From JBBQDZ01 sp038237515 (GTDB lineage: Bacteria > Actinomycetota > Thermoleophilia > Gaiellales > Gaiellaceae): a DNA stretch of 64,000 bases. Shown piece by piece: positions 44,597-52,489 of this stretch. Below the pieces are notes generated by a model. The model was not told where the DNA came from. It did no database searches and worked only from the letters and a program-made list of their open reading frames with translations. The translations under genes and the position numbers were made by a program. The stretch covers positions 1 to 64,000 of the forward strand of contig JBBRYP010000014.1 in assembly GCA_038237515.1 (NCBI GenBank), in the 5' to 3' direction. The stretch's first letter is position 1, and each line of letters begins with the position of its first letter.

Positions 44597-45663
44597 ACGC
44601 CGACGGGCGAGGCGGCCGGGCGCATCGCGTCCACCACGACCTCGCCGTCGACGATGACGGGCTCGTCGTCGAGGAAGAGCGAGCAGTTCCGCATCGGGAT
44701 GTCGAGGTGGCACGGCGTGTGGTTCGGTCCGCCGACCAGGTCGTTCGGACCCGTCGAGAAGAGCACGTTGCCGCAGAAGGCCCGCAGCTCCATGCCGTGG
44801 CCGCGACTGTCGGTCGCAAGCGCTGCCCACTTCGCGCGCTCGTCCAGGCCCCACCCGATGTGCGAGAGGCCGTACGCGTCCGGGTCGTCGAAGTCCGCCA
44901 TGTACGTCCGGACGAGCTCGGCCTGGTAGCCGTCGCCGCGGATCTCCACGACGCGGCCCGCCTCGATCGCGAACTCGATCGGCTCGACCACGTACTGCTT
45001 GAACGGCAGCAGGATGTCGCCGCGATCGACGACGACGAGCCCATCGATGCCGTCGTCGGCACCACAGGTGAGCACCATCCCGCCCGACGGCCAGTGATCC
45101 CACTGCCCGGGCCGATCGACGTAGCCGTACTGCGCCTTGACGGGGTAGCCGATGCGGTAGGCGACGTCGGTGCCGGCGCGGTTCGTGAAGCGCAGCGTGC
45201 TCGCCGCCGCGAGCGCCTCGACCGCCGCGTCGGTGCGGCGCTTCAGATCCTCCGTCGGGAACATCCGCGCGAGCAGATCGACCGGCTCGATGCACGTGAG
45301 GATCCGCGTGCCGGCACTCTGGAGCTCCGTCAGCTCGTCGCTGAAGAGGAGGAACAGCGTCTCCACGACCATGTCGGCGCCCTTGAGGCTGTCGACGGCA
45401 GGTTGATTGCCGGAGAGAGGCGTCTTGCCCACCGTCCACACGCCGACCTCGCCGGAGGTCGCCGAGGACGAGTACGGCAGGCGCAGGTTCATCGCCTTCG
45501 CGCCGAGGCGCTGGCCGGCGGTGAGGAACGCGTCGACGTACTCCGCGCGCTCGTTCCCCTGCGACAGCACGACGAGGCTCTCGCCCTCCGAGACCTTGCA
45601 GAGCCGCAGCATCCGCTCGCACAGATCGGTGAACATCGCCTGGCTGAACGAGGAGCCGCTCAT
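44593..45663 (-). CDS. nicX: 2,5-dihydroxypyridine 5,6-dioxygenase-like (NicX family)
   Basis: 356 residues, ATG 45663. It follows NicX across its length: FTDLCERMLRLCKV at the start, RWDHWPSG-type GQWDHWPSGGM, DILLPFKQY, YGLSHIGWGLDERAKW and FSTGPNDLVGG...TPCHLDIPMRN at the C-terminus, where the iron ligands of NicX lie. NicX opens the pyridine ring of 2,5-dihydroxypyridine during nicotinate breakdown; the fold is that of M29 peptidases. No other clear nicotinate genes are nearby, so the natural substrate may differ. Divergent from an RraA-like gene. Confidence 0.78.
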   Translation of the reverse strand: MSGSSFSQAMFTDLCERMLRLCKVSEGESLVVLSQGNERAEYVDAFLTAGQRLGAKAMNLRLPYSSSATSGEVGVWTVGKTPLSGNQPAVDSLKGADMVVETLFLLFSDELTELQSAGTRILTCIEPVDLLARMFPTEDLKRRTDAAVEALAAASTLRFTNRAGTDVAYRIGYPVKAQYGYVDRPGQWDHWPSGGMVLTCGADDGIDGLVVVDRGDILLPFKQYVVEPIEFAIEAGRVVEIRGDGYQAELVRTYMADFDDPDAYGLSHIGWGLDERAKWAALATDSRGHGMELRAFCGNVLFSTGPNDLVGGPNHTPCHLDIPMRNCSLFLDDEPVIVDGEVVVDAMRPAASPVGV

Positions 45664-45673
45664 CGGCCGCTAT

Positions 45674-45686
45674 AGCGTATAACGCT
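45674..45686. promoter_or_regulatory. Palindrome and divergent -10 boxes between NicX-like and RraA-like genes
   Basis: AGCGT-ATA-ACGCT is a perfect interrupted palindrome in the 45-nt gap between the two start codons. TATAAC (45678-45683) fits a plus-strand -10 box and the opposite strand has TATAGC-like boxes close to the NicX-like ATG. One site could control both genes. Confidence 0.4.
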
Positions 45687-45708
45687 CCGGTCCCCGCGGG
45701 TTCAGCGG

Positions 45709-46371
45709 ATGAGCGAGCACCCAGATCCCCACGTCGCGCGCCTCGCGGCGCTGCCCGTGTCCGTCGTGGCGGACGTCCTCGACCGGCTCGGACACCAGGC
45801 GCAAACGATGGAGCACACGGTGCGGCCACTCCCCGGCACGCCGCCGCCCCTCACCGGCCGAGCGTTCACGATCGGCGCGGGGCCGAGCGACGTCGTGCTC
45901 GAGAACCCGTACGAGCACGAGCTTGCGGCCGTCGACGCCACGCCGGCCGGAGCAGTCGTGCTGCTCGCCACCGGAGCACTCCTCGACGTGGCGGCCTGGG
46001 GTCAGCTGCTGACGACGCGGATGCTCGCGCGCGGCGGCGTCGGCGTCGTCACCGACGGCGGCATCCGCGACGTCGCCGGCATCCGCCGACTCGGCGTCCC
46101 CGCATTCGCGGCGTCGGTCACGCCGCGCCCCTCGTTCGGCCGCGCGCTCGTCACCGGCTTCGGCGAGCCCGTCAGGTGCGCGCGCGTCGAGGTGGCGACG
46201 GGCGATCTCGTCCGCGGCGACGAGGATGGCGTCGTGGTCGTGCCCGCCGCGGTTGGCGCCGCCGCGGTTGGCGCCGCGGAGGAGAAACTCGGGCTGGAGC
46301 GCGCCGTCCAGGAGGCGCTCGCGCTCGGCGAGACGGCGGCCGGTCTCTACGAGCGCTACGGCGTGCTCTGA
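45709..46371 (+). CDS. RraA/HMG-aldolase family protein
   Basis: 220 residues, ATG 45709. Typical family motifs: VSVVADVLDRLGH, GAVVLLATGALLDVAAWGQLL, GVVTDGGIRDVAGIRRLGVPAFA with the Arg-Asp metal/substrate pair, and GDLVRGDEDGVVVVP. It probably cleaves a 4-carboxy-2-oxo acid, as in gallate and protocatechuate meta-pathways. A 15-bp tandem duplication at about 46248-46277 gives the repeated AAVGA segment. It is followed by a Cys-rich mini-gene and the fused hydantoinase gene, all in the same direction. Confidence 0.85.
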   Translation: MSEHPDPHVARLAALPVSVVADVLDRLGHQAQTMEHTVRPLPGTPPPLTGRAFTIGAGPSDVVLENPYEHELAAVDATPAGAVVLLATGALLDVAAWGQLLTTRMLARGGVGVVTDGGIRDVAGIRRLGVPAFAASVTPRPSFGRALVTGFGEPVRCARVEVATGDLVRGDEDGVVVVPAAVGAAAVGAAEEKLGLERAVQEALALGETAAGLYERYGVL

Positions 46372-46376
46372 CCGCC

Positions 46377-46568
46377 GTGGGCGACTGGCGGACGTTGCGC
46401 CTCGACCGGCTGCGCCCGACGCCGGTCGCATGCCGGCTGTGCGGCAGGCCGCTGTTCGCCCGCGTCTGGAGCGCAGAGCCCGGCGACTTCTGCGACCCGG
46501 AGTGCGAGACGCTCTTCGTCCAGTACTGGCTGCCGCGCCACGGCGGCCTGCCGCAGCCGGAGGCGTGA
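46377..46568 (+). CDS. Cys-rich mini-protein beside HyuA-HyuB fusion
   Basis: 63 residues from GTG 46377. It carries a four-cysteine zinc-ribbon-like set (ACRLCGRP and FCDPECE) and ends YWLPRHG plus a short tail. A clear relative with the same motifs is at 52285-52488, next to the other HyuA/HyuB genes. The gene is 5 nt after the RraA-like stop and 3 nt before the hydantoinase gene, so it is translated with them. A structural or third subunit of the hydantoinase-family enzyme is the best guess; the function is not known to me. Confidence 0.65.
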   Translation: MGDWRTLRLDRLRPTPVACRLCGRPLFARVWSAEPGDFCDPECETLFVQYWLPRHGGLPQPEA

Positions 46569-46571
46569 TCG

Positions 46572-49500
46572 GTGCCGCTGCACGTCGGCGTCGACACCGG
46601 CGGCACGTTCACCGACCTCGTCGCGCTCGACGACGTGACTGGGCGGCTCGTCTTGGCGAAGCAGCCCTCGACGCCCGCCGCGCCCGCGCAGGCCGTCTTC
46701 GCGTGCTTCGAGGCCGCCGGTATCGATCCGGCCGCGGTCACCTCGGTCACCCTCGGCACGACCGTCGGCACCAACGCGCTCCTCGAGCGCCGCGGCGCGC
46801 GGGTGATCCTGCTGACGACGGCCGGCTTCGAGGACGTCCCGGCCATCGGCCGTATCGACAAGGCCGACCCGTACGACCTTCGCGCGCCCAAGCCGGAGCC
46901 GTTCGTCGCGCGCGCGGACTGCCTCGGCGTCCGTGAGCGCGTTGCGGCCGACGGCGCGGTGGTGACGCCACTGACCGACGACGAGCTCGAGCGTGTCGGG
47001 GGCCTCGTCACGCCGCTCGTCCAGAAGGCCGAGGGCGACGTCGCTCTCGCCATCAGCCTGCTCTTCGCATACGCGGAGCCCGCGCACGAGCGGCGACTCG
47101 CCGCCTTCCTCGAGCGCCGCTTCCCAGGCTTGCCGCTCTCGGTCTCGCATCGCGCGGCACCGGTCTGGCGCGAGCACGAGCGGACGACGACGACCGTCGT
47201 CGACGCGTACCTGACGCCGGTCGCGCGACGCCTCGCCGGCGAGCTCGTCGACGGCCTTGGCCGGCGCGGCTGCTCCGGCCGGGTCTCGATCATGAAGTCG
47301 AACGGCGGCCGGATGCTCGCAGTCGCCGCGGGCGACCAGGCGGCGCAGACCGTGCTCTCGGGCCTGGCCGGCGGCATCGTCGCGGGACGCCACTTCGGGC
47401 TCGAGGCAGGAGCGCGCGACATCGTCACCTTCGACATGGGCGGGACGAGCGCCGACATCGGACTCGTCCGAGACGGCGAGATCCAGTCGGTCCCGGGCTT
47501 CGAGCTCGAGTTCGGCCTGCCGATCGCGACCCCGGCGATCGACCTCGTCACGATCGGGGCCGGCGGCGGCTCGATCGCGTGGGTCGACGACGGTGGGCTG
47601 CTGCGCGTCGGGCCGCGGAGCGCCGGCGCGGCGCCCGGTCCGGCCTGCTACGGCCGCGGCGGCAGCGAGGCGACGGTGACCGACGCGAACGTCGTCCTCG
47701 GGCGCATCGACGCGCGCTCGCTGCTCGACGGTGGCCTGCCGCTCGAACCGCGCCTCGCGCGGGAGGCCCTCAAGGCGCTCGGCGCTCGGATCGGCCTCGA
47801 TGGTGTCGCGGCCGCGGAGGCGGTGATCGAGATCGCGAACGAGGGTATGGCGGGCACGATCCGGCGCGTCGCCGTTGAGCGCGGTGTCGATCCCCGCGAT
47901 CTCACGCTCGTCGCGTTTGGCGGCGCGGGGCCCGTGCATGCAGCCGAGATCGCAGCGTCGCTCCGGATGGCCGGCGTGATCGTGCCGCCGCACCCGGGGC
48001 TCGCCTCGGCCTTCGGAACGCTGCTCGCGGAGCGCCGCGTCGACCGCCGTCTCACCCACGTGGCGCCCGCCGACACCATCGACGTCGCCGCCCTCGGAGC
48101 ACGGCTGGAGGGGATCGAGCGGGACGCGCGGAGCGCGCTCGCCGCGGAGGGGTTCGCCGGCGCGCCGACGGTCGTCCGCACGCTGAGCATGCGCTACGCG
48201 GGCCAGAACCACGAACTCGACGTCCCGCTGCCGGCGGGACGGCTCGTCGCGGACGCGTTCGCAGGCGTGCTCCGAGGCTTTCACGAGCTTCACCACCGCG
48301 TTTACGGCTCCAGCCTGCCGCAGGAGGCGGTCGAGCTGATCCACGTGAACGTGACGGCGCTCGGCCCCGGCCTCCGCCCCGGCGCCCCCGTGCTGGAAGA
48401 CGGCAGGCTGCCGCTGCGGCGCGCCATGCGCGACGTCCGCTTCGCGGGCGGGTGGCACTCGACGCCCGTCTATCGCCGCGAGCACCTGCCGGCGGCAGCC
48501 GTGCTCGTCGGGCCGGCGGTCGTTGAGGAGCTCGACTCGACGACGCTCGTCCTCCCCGGGCAGGAGCTGCGCGTGCTCCGCACCGGCATCCTGCGACTCG
48601 CGGGCACGGCGGCGGCGCGGCCGCGGAGCGAGGTCGACCCCGTCACGGTCAGCGTCCTTGGCGACCAGCTCGTGCAGATCGCGCAGGAGATGGGTACGCA
48701 CATGATGTGCGCCGCGTACTCGCCCATCTTCAGCGAGTCGCGCGACTTCTCCTGCGCCCTGTTCGATCGCGACGGCAGGATGATCGCGCAGGGACGATTC
48801 AACCCGGCGCACCTCGGCGCGATCGGCGAGACGGTGCGGTGCGTGCTCGAGGAGCTCGGCCCCGAGTCGTTCGGGCCCGGCGACGTCGTCGTGCACAACG
48901 ACCCGTTCCGCGGCGGATGCCACATGCCCGAGCACATGCTCCTGCGCCCGATCTTCCACGAGGGCGAGCGCGTCGCTTTCGCCGCAACCGTCGGCCACAT
49001 GGCCGAGATCGGCGCCGTCCACGTCGGCTCTTTCGCGGCCACGGCGACGGAGGTGTTCCAGGAGGGGCTGCGGCTCCCCCCCGTGAAACTCGTCCGGGCC
49101 GGCGAGCCGGTCGAAGACGTCTGGAAGATCGTGCTCGCAAACCACCGCACGCCGCGCCTCTCGTGGGGCGACCTGCACGCGATGATCGGCTCGCTCGAGC
49201 TCGCAGAGCGGCGGCTGAACGCGCTGCTCGTCCGCTACGGCGCGCCGCTCGCGCTCGCCGTGTGGAAGGAGCTGCTCGCCCACGGCGAGCGCCTGATGCG
49301 CCGGCGGATCGATGCGATTCCCGACGGCGAGTGGACCTTCGAGGACGTAATGGAGGGCGACGGCCACTCACGGGAGCCGGTGACGATGCGCGTGCGGCTC
49401 GTCGTCTCGGGCGACCGCGCGATCGTCGACTGGACGGGCTCCGACCCTCAGGCCCGCGGGCCTATCAACGCGACGTACGGCGTCACCGTCTCGGCCACGT

Positions 49501-50375
49501 GCAATGCGTTCCTGCAGGTGAGCGGCGCCGAGATCCCGCGGAACGCGGGGACGTACGGCTGCATCAGGACGATCGCACCGCCCGGGTCGGTCGTGAACGT
49601 GCGCTTCCCCGGCCCGTCCGTCGGCGGCAACACCGAGACTCAGCCGAAGCTCGTCGGGATGCTGCTCGGCGCGCTCGCCTCGGCGATGCCGGACCGCGTC
49701 ATGGCCGCCGAGGGCGCGACCGCGTGCAACTTCCTCTTCGGCGGCACACACCCAGACACGGGAGAGACGTACGCGCACTACCACTTCGAGGCGAGCGGCT
49801 GGGGCGGCCGGGCCGACGGCGACGGGCAGAACGCGCAGAACCATGTGCACGGCAACTGCCGCAACACGCCCATCGAGGTCTTCGAGACGCGGTTCCCGTT
49901 CCGCACGATCTCGTACGGCCTGATCGCCGACTCGGGTGGGCCGGGCCGCCACCGCGGCGGTCTCGCGGTGCGCCGCGACCTGGAGGTGCTGGCGCCGGAG
50001 GTGACGGCGAGCGCGATGCTCGACCGCGTCGAGCGGGGTGCGTGGGGCCTCTTCGGCGGCCGGCCGGGACGCTGTGCAGCGCTGCTGGTGCGCCGCGGCG
50101 GCGACGACCGCTTCCGCGACTTCTGCGACGCGTTCGGCACCGTCAGTCCTTCGAAGCTCGCGGGCGTCAAGCTGCGCGGCGGCGACGTCGTCCGGATCGA
50201 GAGCGCGGGCGGCGGCGGCTTCGGCGACCCGCTCGAGCGCGAGCCGGAGCTGGTCCTCCGCGACGTCCGCGAGGGCTTGGTCAGCCCCGACCAGGCCGAG
50301 TGCGCCTACGGCGTCGCGCTCGCGGCGGGGCATCGAGCCAGGGACGACGCCCGGACCGCAGATGCCCGGCCCTAG
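46572..50375 (+). CDS. Fused hydantoinase/oxoprolinase HyuA-HyuB protein
   Basis: 1267 residues, GTG 46572. Residues 1 to about 680 are HyuA: VGVDTGGTFTDLV and TLGTTVGTNALLER for ATP binding, VTFDMGGTSADIGLV, and GAGGGSIAWVDDGG. From about 686 (VDPVTVSVLGDQL) begins HyuB: MMCAAYSPIFSESRDFSCALFD, VVVHNDPFRGGCHMPEH, and a Gly-rich end GGGGFGDP. Such enzymes hydrolyse cyclic amides or carboxylate ketones with ATP, as 5-oxoprolinase, N-methylhydantoinase or acetone carboxylase. Fusion resembles eukaryotic 5-oxoprolinase. The start codon and the preceding mini-gene suggest co-expression; it ends overlapping a convergent RidA gene. Confidence 0.92.
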   Translation: MPLHVGVDTGGTFTDLVALDDVTGRLVLAKQPSTPAAPAQAVFACFEAAGIDPAAVTSVTLGTTVGTNALLERRGARVILLTTAGFEDVPAIGRIDKADPYDLRAPKPEPFVARADCLGVRERVAADGAVVTPLTDDELERVGGLVTPLVQKAEGDVALAISLLFAYAEPAHERRLAAFLERRFPGLPLSVSHRAAPVWREHERTTTTVVDAYLTPVARRLAGELVDGLGRRGCSGRVSIMKSNGGRMLAVAAGDQAAQTVLSGLAGGIVAGRHFGLEAGARDIVTFDMGGTSADIGLVRDGEIQSVPGFELEFGLPIATPAIDLVTIGAGGGSIAWVDDGGLLRVGPRSAGAAPGPACYGRGGSEATVTDANVVLGRIDARSLLDGGLPLEPRLAREALKALGARIGLDGVAAAEAVIEIANEGMAGTIRRVAVERGVDPRDLTLVAFGGAGPVHAAEIAASLRMAGVIVPPHPGLASAFGTLLAERRVDRRLTHVAPADTIDVAALGARLEGIERDARSALAAEGFAGAPTVVRTLSMRYAGQNHELDVPLPAGRLVADAFAGVLRGFHELHHRVYGSSLPQEAVELIHVNVTALGPGLRPGAPVLEDGRLPLRRAMRDVRFAGGWHSTPVYRREHLPAAAVLVGPAVVEELDSTTLVLPGQELRVLRTGILRLAGTAAARPRSEVDPVTVSVLGDQLVQIAQEMGTHMMCAAYSPIFSESRDFSCALFDRDGRMIAQGRFNPAHLGAIGETVRCVLEELGPESFGPGDVVVHNDPFRGGCHMPEHMLLRPIFHEGERVAFAATVGHMAEIGAVHVGSFAATATEVFQEGLRLPPVKLVRAGEPVEDVWKIVLANHRTPRLSWGDLHAMIGSLELAERRLNALLVRYGAPLALAVWKELLAHGERLMRRRIDAIPDGEWTFEDVMEGDGHSREPVTMRVRLVVSGDRAIVDWTGSDPQARGPINATYGVTVSATCNAFLQVSGAEIPRNAGTYGCIRTIAPPGSVVNVRFPGPSVGGNTETQPKLVGMLLGALASAMPDRVMAAEGATACNFLFGGTHPDTGETYAHYHFEASGWGGRADGDGQNAQNHVHGNCRNTPIEVFETRFPFRTISYGLIADSGGPGRHRGGLAVRRDLEVLAPEVTASAMLDRVERGAWGLFGGRPGRCAALLVRRGGDDRFRDFCDAFGTVSPSKLAGVKLRGGDVVRIESAGGGGFGDPLEREPELVLRDVREGLVSPDQAECAYGVALAAGHRARDDARTADARP

Positions 50376-50833
50376 GCGATCTCGAAGATGGCCTCGATCT
50401 CGACCGGGATCGCGAACGGGAGCGCGCCCATGCCGATCGCGGAGCGGGCGTGGGGCCCGCGCTCAGGGCCGAACACCTCGATCAGCAGGTCGGATGCGCC
50501 GTTCGCGACCTTCGGCTGCTCGCCGAACTCCGGGTCGGAGTTCACGAGCACGAGCAGCTTGACGACCCGCCGCACGCGGTCGAGCTCGCCGATCTCCGCC
50601 TTCAGGCTCGCCAGCAGGTTGAGGATCGTCAGCTCTGCCGCCCTCTGCCCAGTCGGGACGTCGACCTCGCGCCCGAGCTTGCCCTTGAAGACGTACTCGC
50701 CTTCGCGGTAGGGGCCGTGCCCGGAGACGAACACGATGTTGCCGACGGTGACTGCGCCGACGTAGCTGCCGACGGCCGGGTTCGGGGCGGGGAGCTCGTG
50801 GCCGAGCTCGGCGAGGCGCTCTTCGGGGGTCAT
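50372..50833 (-). CDS. RidA-family protein (longer form)
   Basis: 153 residues, ATG 50833. RidA/YjgF fold with VGNIVFVSGHGPYREGEYVFKG, VKLLVLVNSDPEF, and GPHARSAIGMGALPFAIPVEIEAIFEI, where the arginine is the usual carboxylate-binding residue. RidA proteins remove reactive enamine/imine products of PLP enzymes. It follows the D-threonine-aldolase-like gene by 19 nt, an apt partner. It belongs to the longer branch with an N-terminal extension of ~20 residues. Confidence 0.88.
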   Translation of the reverse strand: MTPEERLAELGHELPAPNPAVGSYVGAVTVGNIVFVSGHGPYREGEYVFKGKLGREVDVPTGQRAAELTILNLLASLKAEIGELDRVRRVVKLLVLVNSDPEFGEQPKVANGASDLLIEVFGPERGPHARSAIGMGALPFAIPVEIEAIFEIA

Positions 50834-50852
50834 GTGGCTCCTTCGCGGTGGG

Positions 50853-51911
50853 TCAGCGCAGCTTGCCGCGCGCGGCGACCGGCCACAAGCCGACGAGCCG
50901 GCCGCTGCGGTGCACGGCGACGTCGTCGTGCATGTTCGTGCAGCCGCACGCGTGGTTCGGGATCACCGTCACGACCTCGCCGATGTCGGGCCGCTCCGCG
51001 CATGCGGAGAAGTCGACGTGGCCGTGTTCCTCCGACAGCGTGTAGACCCGTGCGTCGGGGTACTCGACGATCAGGCCGTGGCCGCCTCCGCTCGCTTCCT
51101 CCGCGGGGTCGTTCGTCAGCGTCTTCGAGCCAGCGTCGAGGATGCCGCGCTCGGCCGTCGGGCGGCTCACGACGGTTGCCCGCACGCGGAGCGCGCAATC
51201 CTCGACGGGCACGGAGCCGTTCGCGATGCACGAGCGGTCGCCGTACACGTACGTGCCGGCGCGCACCTCCGTCACCTCAGGCAGCTGGTGGTTGGAGAAG
51301 AACGTCGGCGTGCCGCCCGCGCTGACCGTCTTGACCTCGAGTCCGCGCGCAGCGATGGCGTCGATCGCCACCCGGAGCCTGAGCCCCGTGTCCGGCAACG
51401 TCGGGTACGTCATGAGCCCGTCGAAGCGAAGGCCGGGCAGCGAGTCCGCGAGCGCCGCCAGCTCGGCGGCGTCCTCCGGCGTCTGCACACCGGTGCGCCC
51501 GAAGCCCGTGTCGACCTCGACGAGGAATCCCACCTCGACTCCCGCTGCGGCGAGCACCGGCGAGAGGCCGCAGACGACGGCCGTCGAGTCGCCGACGACG
51601 GCGACCTCGGCCTCGCCCGCGAGCGCCGCCAGCCGCTCGGCCTTCGCGGCACCGACGAGCGGGAACGTGAGCAACACGTCGCGCACCCCCGCCTCCGTCA
51701 TCACCTCTGCCTCGCCGAGCTTCTGACACGTGATCCCGACCGCCCCCGCGCGAAGCTGCATGTGCGCGACGGCGGGCAGCTTGTGCGTCTTGATGTGCGG
51801 CCGGAAGGCGAGGCCGTGCTCGTCGCAGTAGGCCTGCATCCGCGCGATGTTGCGCTCGACCGCGTCCAGGTCGACCGTCGCGACCGGGGTGTCGAGGAAG
51901 GCGAGCTCCAC
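50853..51911 (-). CDS. D-threonine aldolase / D-serine dehydratase-like PLP enzyme
   Basis: 352 residues from GTG 51911 overlapping the RidA stop. The alanine-racemase-like barrel holds the PLP lysine in FRPHIKTHKLP; EVRAGTYVYGDRS closes the barrel, and the C-terminal domain has VIPNHACGCTNMHDD, whose His and Cys bind the catalytic metal. These enzymes cleave or dehydrate D-beta-hydroxy amino acids. With two RidA genes and a hydantoinase in the operon, breakdown of a D-amino-acid derivative is plausible. It is the intact relative of the truncated gene at 33.9 kb. Confidence 0.88.
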   Translation of the reverse strand: MELAFLDTPVATVDLDAVERNIARMQAYCDEHGLAFRPHIKTHKLPAVAHMQLRAGAVGITCQKLGEAEVMTEAGVRDVLLTFPLVGAAKAERLAALAGEAEVAVVGDSTAVVCGLSPVLAAAGVEVGFLVEVDTGFGRTGVQTPEDAAELAALADSLPGLRFDGLMTYPTLPDTGLRLRVAIDAIAARGLEVKTVSAGGTPTFFSNHQLPEVTEVRAGTYVYGDRSCIANGSVPVEDCALRVRATVVSRPTAERGILDAGSKTLTNDPAEEASGGGHGLIVEYPDARVYTLSEEHGHVDFSACAERPDIGEVVTVIPNHACGCTNMHDDVAVHRSGRLVGLWPVAARGKLR

Positions 51912-52288
51912 TACTCGCCGAGCCAGACGACTGCGTCGCCCTCGACGTCGAACCCGACGAGGTTGGACTGGATCGTCGTCCGTGCCGGCATCGGGTCGGA
52001 GAAGAACCGCCGGTACTCCGCGTCCATCTCGTCGAAGTGCGCCATGTCGCTGATGTACATCCCGCAACGCACCGCGTTCTGCAGCGAGCCGCCCGCCGCG
52101 CGCGCGACCGCGGCGAGATTCTCGAGCACCTGGCGCACCTGCTCTGCGATCGAGTCGCCCGTCCGGTTACCGGACCCGTCGAACGGGCCTTGCCCGGCGA
52201 GGTAGAGGAAGCCGCCGGCGACTATTCCCTGCGAGTAGCCGCCGGACGGCTGCGGTGCCTCCCGGGACAGGACGGGCTTGCGGGTCAC
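51911..52288 (-). CDS. RidA-family protein
   Basis: 125 residues from GTG 52288, overlapping the mini-gene stop (GTGA). Motifs: PSGGYSQGIVAGGFLYLAGQGPFD, VLENLAAVARAAGGSLQNAVRC, and MPARTTIQSNLVGFDVEGDAVVWL. It is the classic short form, predicted to deaminate enamine/imine intermediates. It is distinct from the longer RidA at the end of the operon, giving two of them in one transcript. Confidence 0.88.
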   Translation of the reverse strand: MTRKPVLSREAPQPSGGYSQGIVAGGFLYLAGQGPFDGSGNRTGDSIAEQVRQVLENLAAVARAAGGSLQNAVRCGMYISDMAHFDEMDAEYRRFFSDPMPARTTIQSNLVGFDVEGDAVVWLGE

Positions 52289-52488
52289 GTCTGCGAGACC
52301 TCCTTCGCTCCATGGCGTGGGAGCCAGTAGTCGCGGTACAGCCGCTCGTGCTCCGGCGAGCAGAACGTGTGCTCGACGCCGCCGACCTCGGCGGCCCAGT
52401 AGCGGATCGCGATCGGGCGCCCGCAGAGCGCGCAGGCGGCCCGGTTCGCCTTCAGGTAGGAGATCTCGCCGCGCGCCCACTCGCCCAT
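52285..52488 (-). CDS. Cys-rich mini-protein beside split HyuA/HyuB genes
   Basis: 67 residues, ATG 52488, 1 nt after the HyuB stop. Zinc-ligand set ACALCGRP and FCSPEHE (three Cys and one His) and the C-terminal DYWLPRHG match the 46377 mini-protein. Pairing of this small protein with both HyuAB systems, in both cases touching them, suggests a subunit or maturation factor. Not a known domain to me. Confidence 0.68.
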   Translation of the reverse strand: MGEWARGEISYLKANRAACALCGRPIAIRYWAAEVGGVEHTFCSPEHERLYRDYWLPRHGAKEVSQT

Positions 52489-52489
52489 C

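Noticed and set aside
43412..45829. An 805-codon minus-strand open frame
   Set aside because: It crosses the deacetylase and NicX-like genes in a different frame; arginine-rich shadow.
46248..46277. 15-bp tandem repeat in the RraA-like gene
   Set aside because: A simple in-frame duplication giving AAVGA twice within a helix; no sign of wider function.
46356..49367. A 1003-codon minus-strand open frame opposite the hydantoinase gene
   Set aside because: Its composition is Arg/Asp/His-rich antisense of a clear HyuA-HyuB gene and it has no domain.
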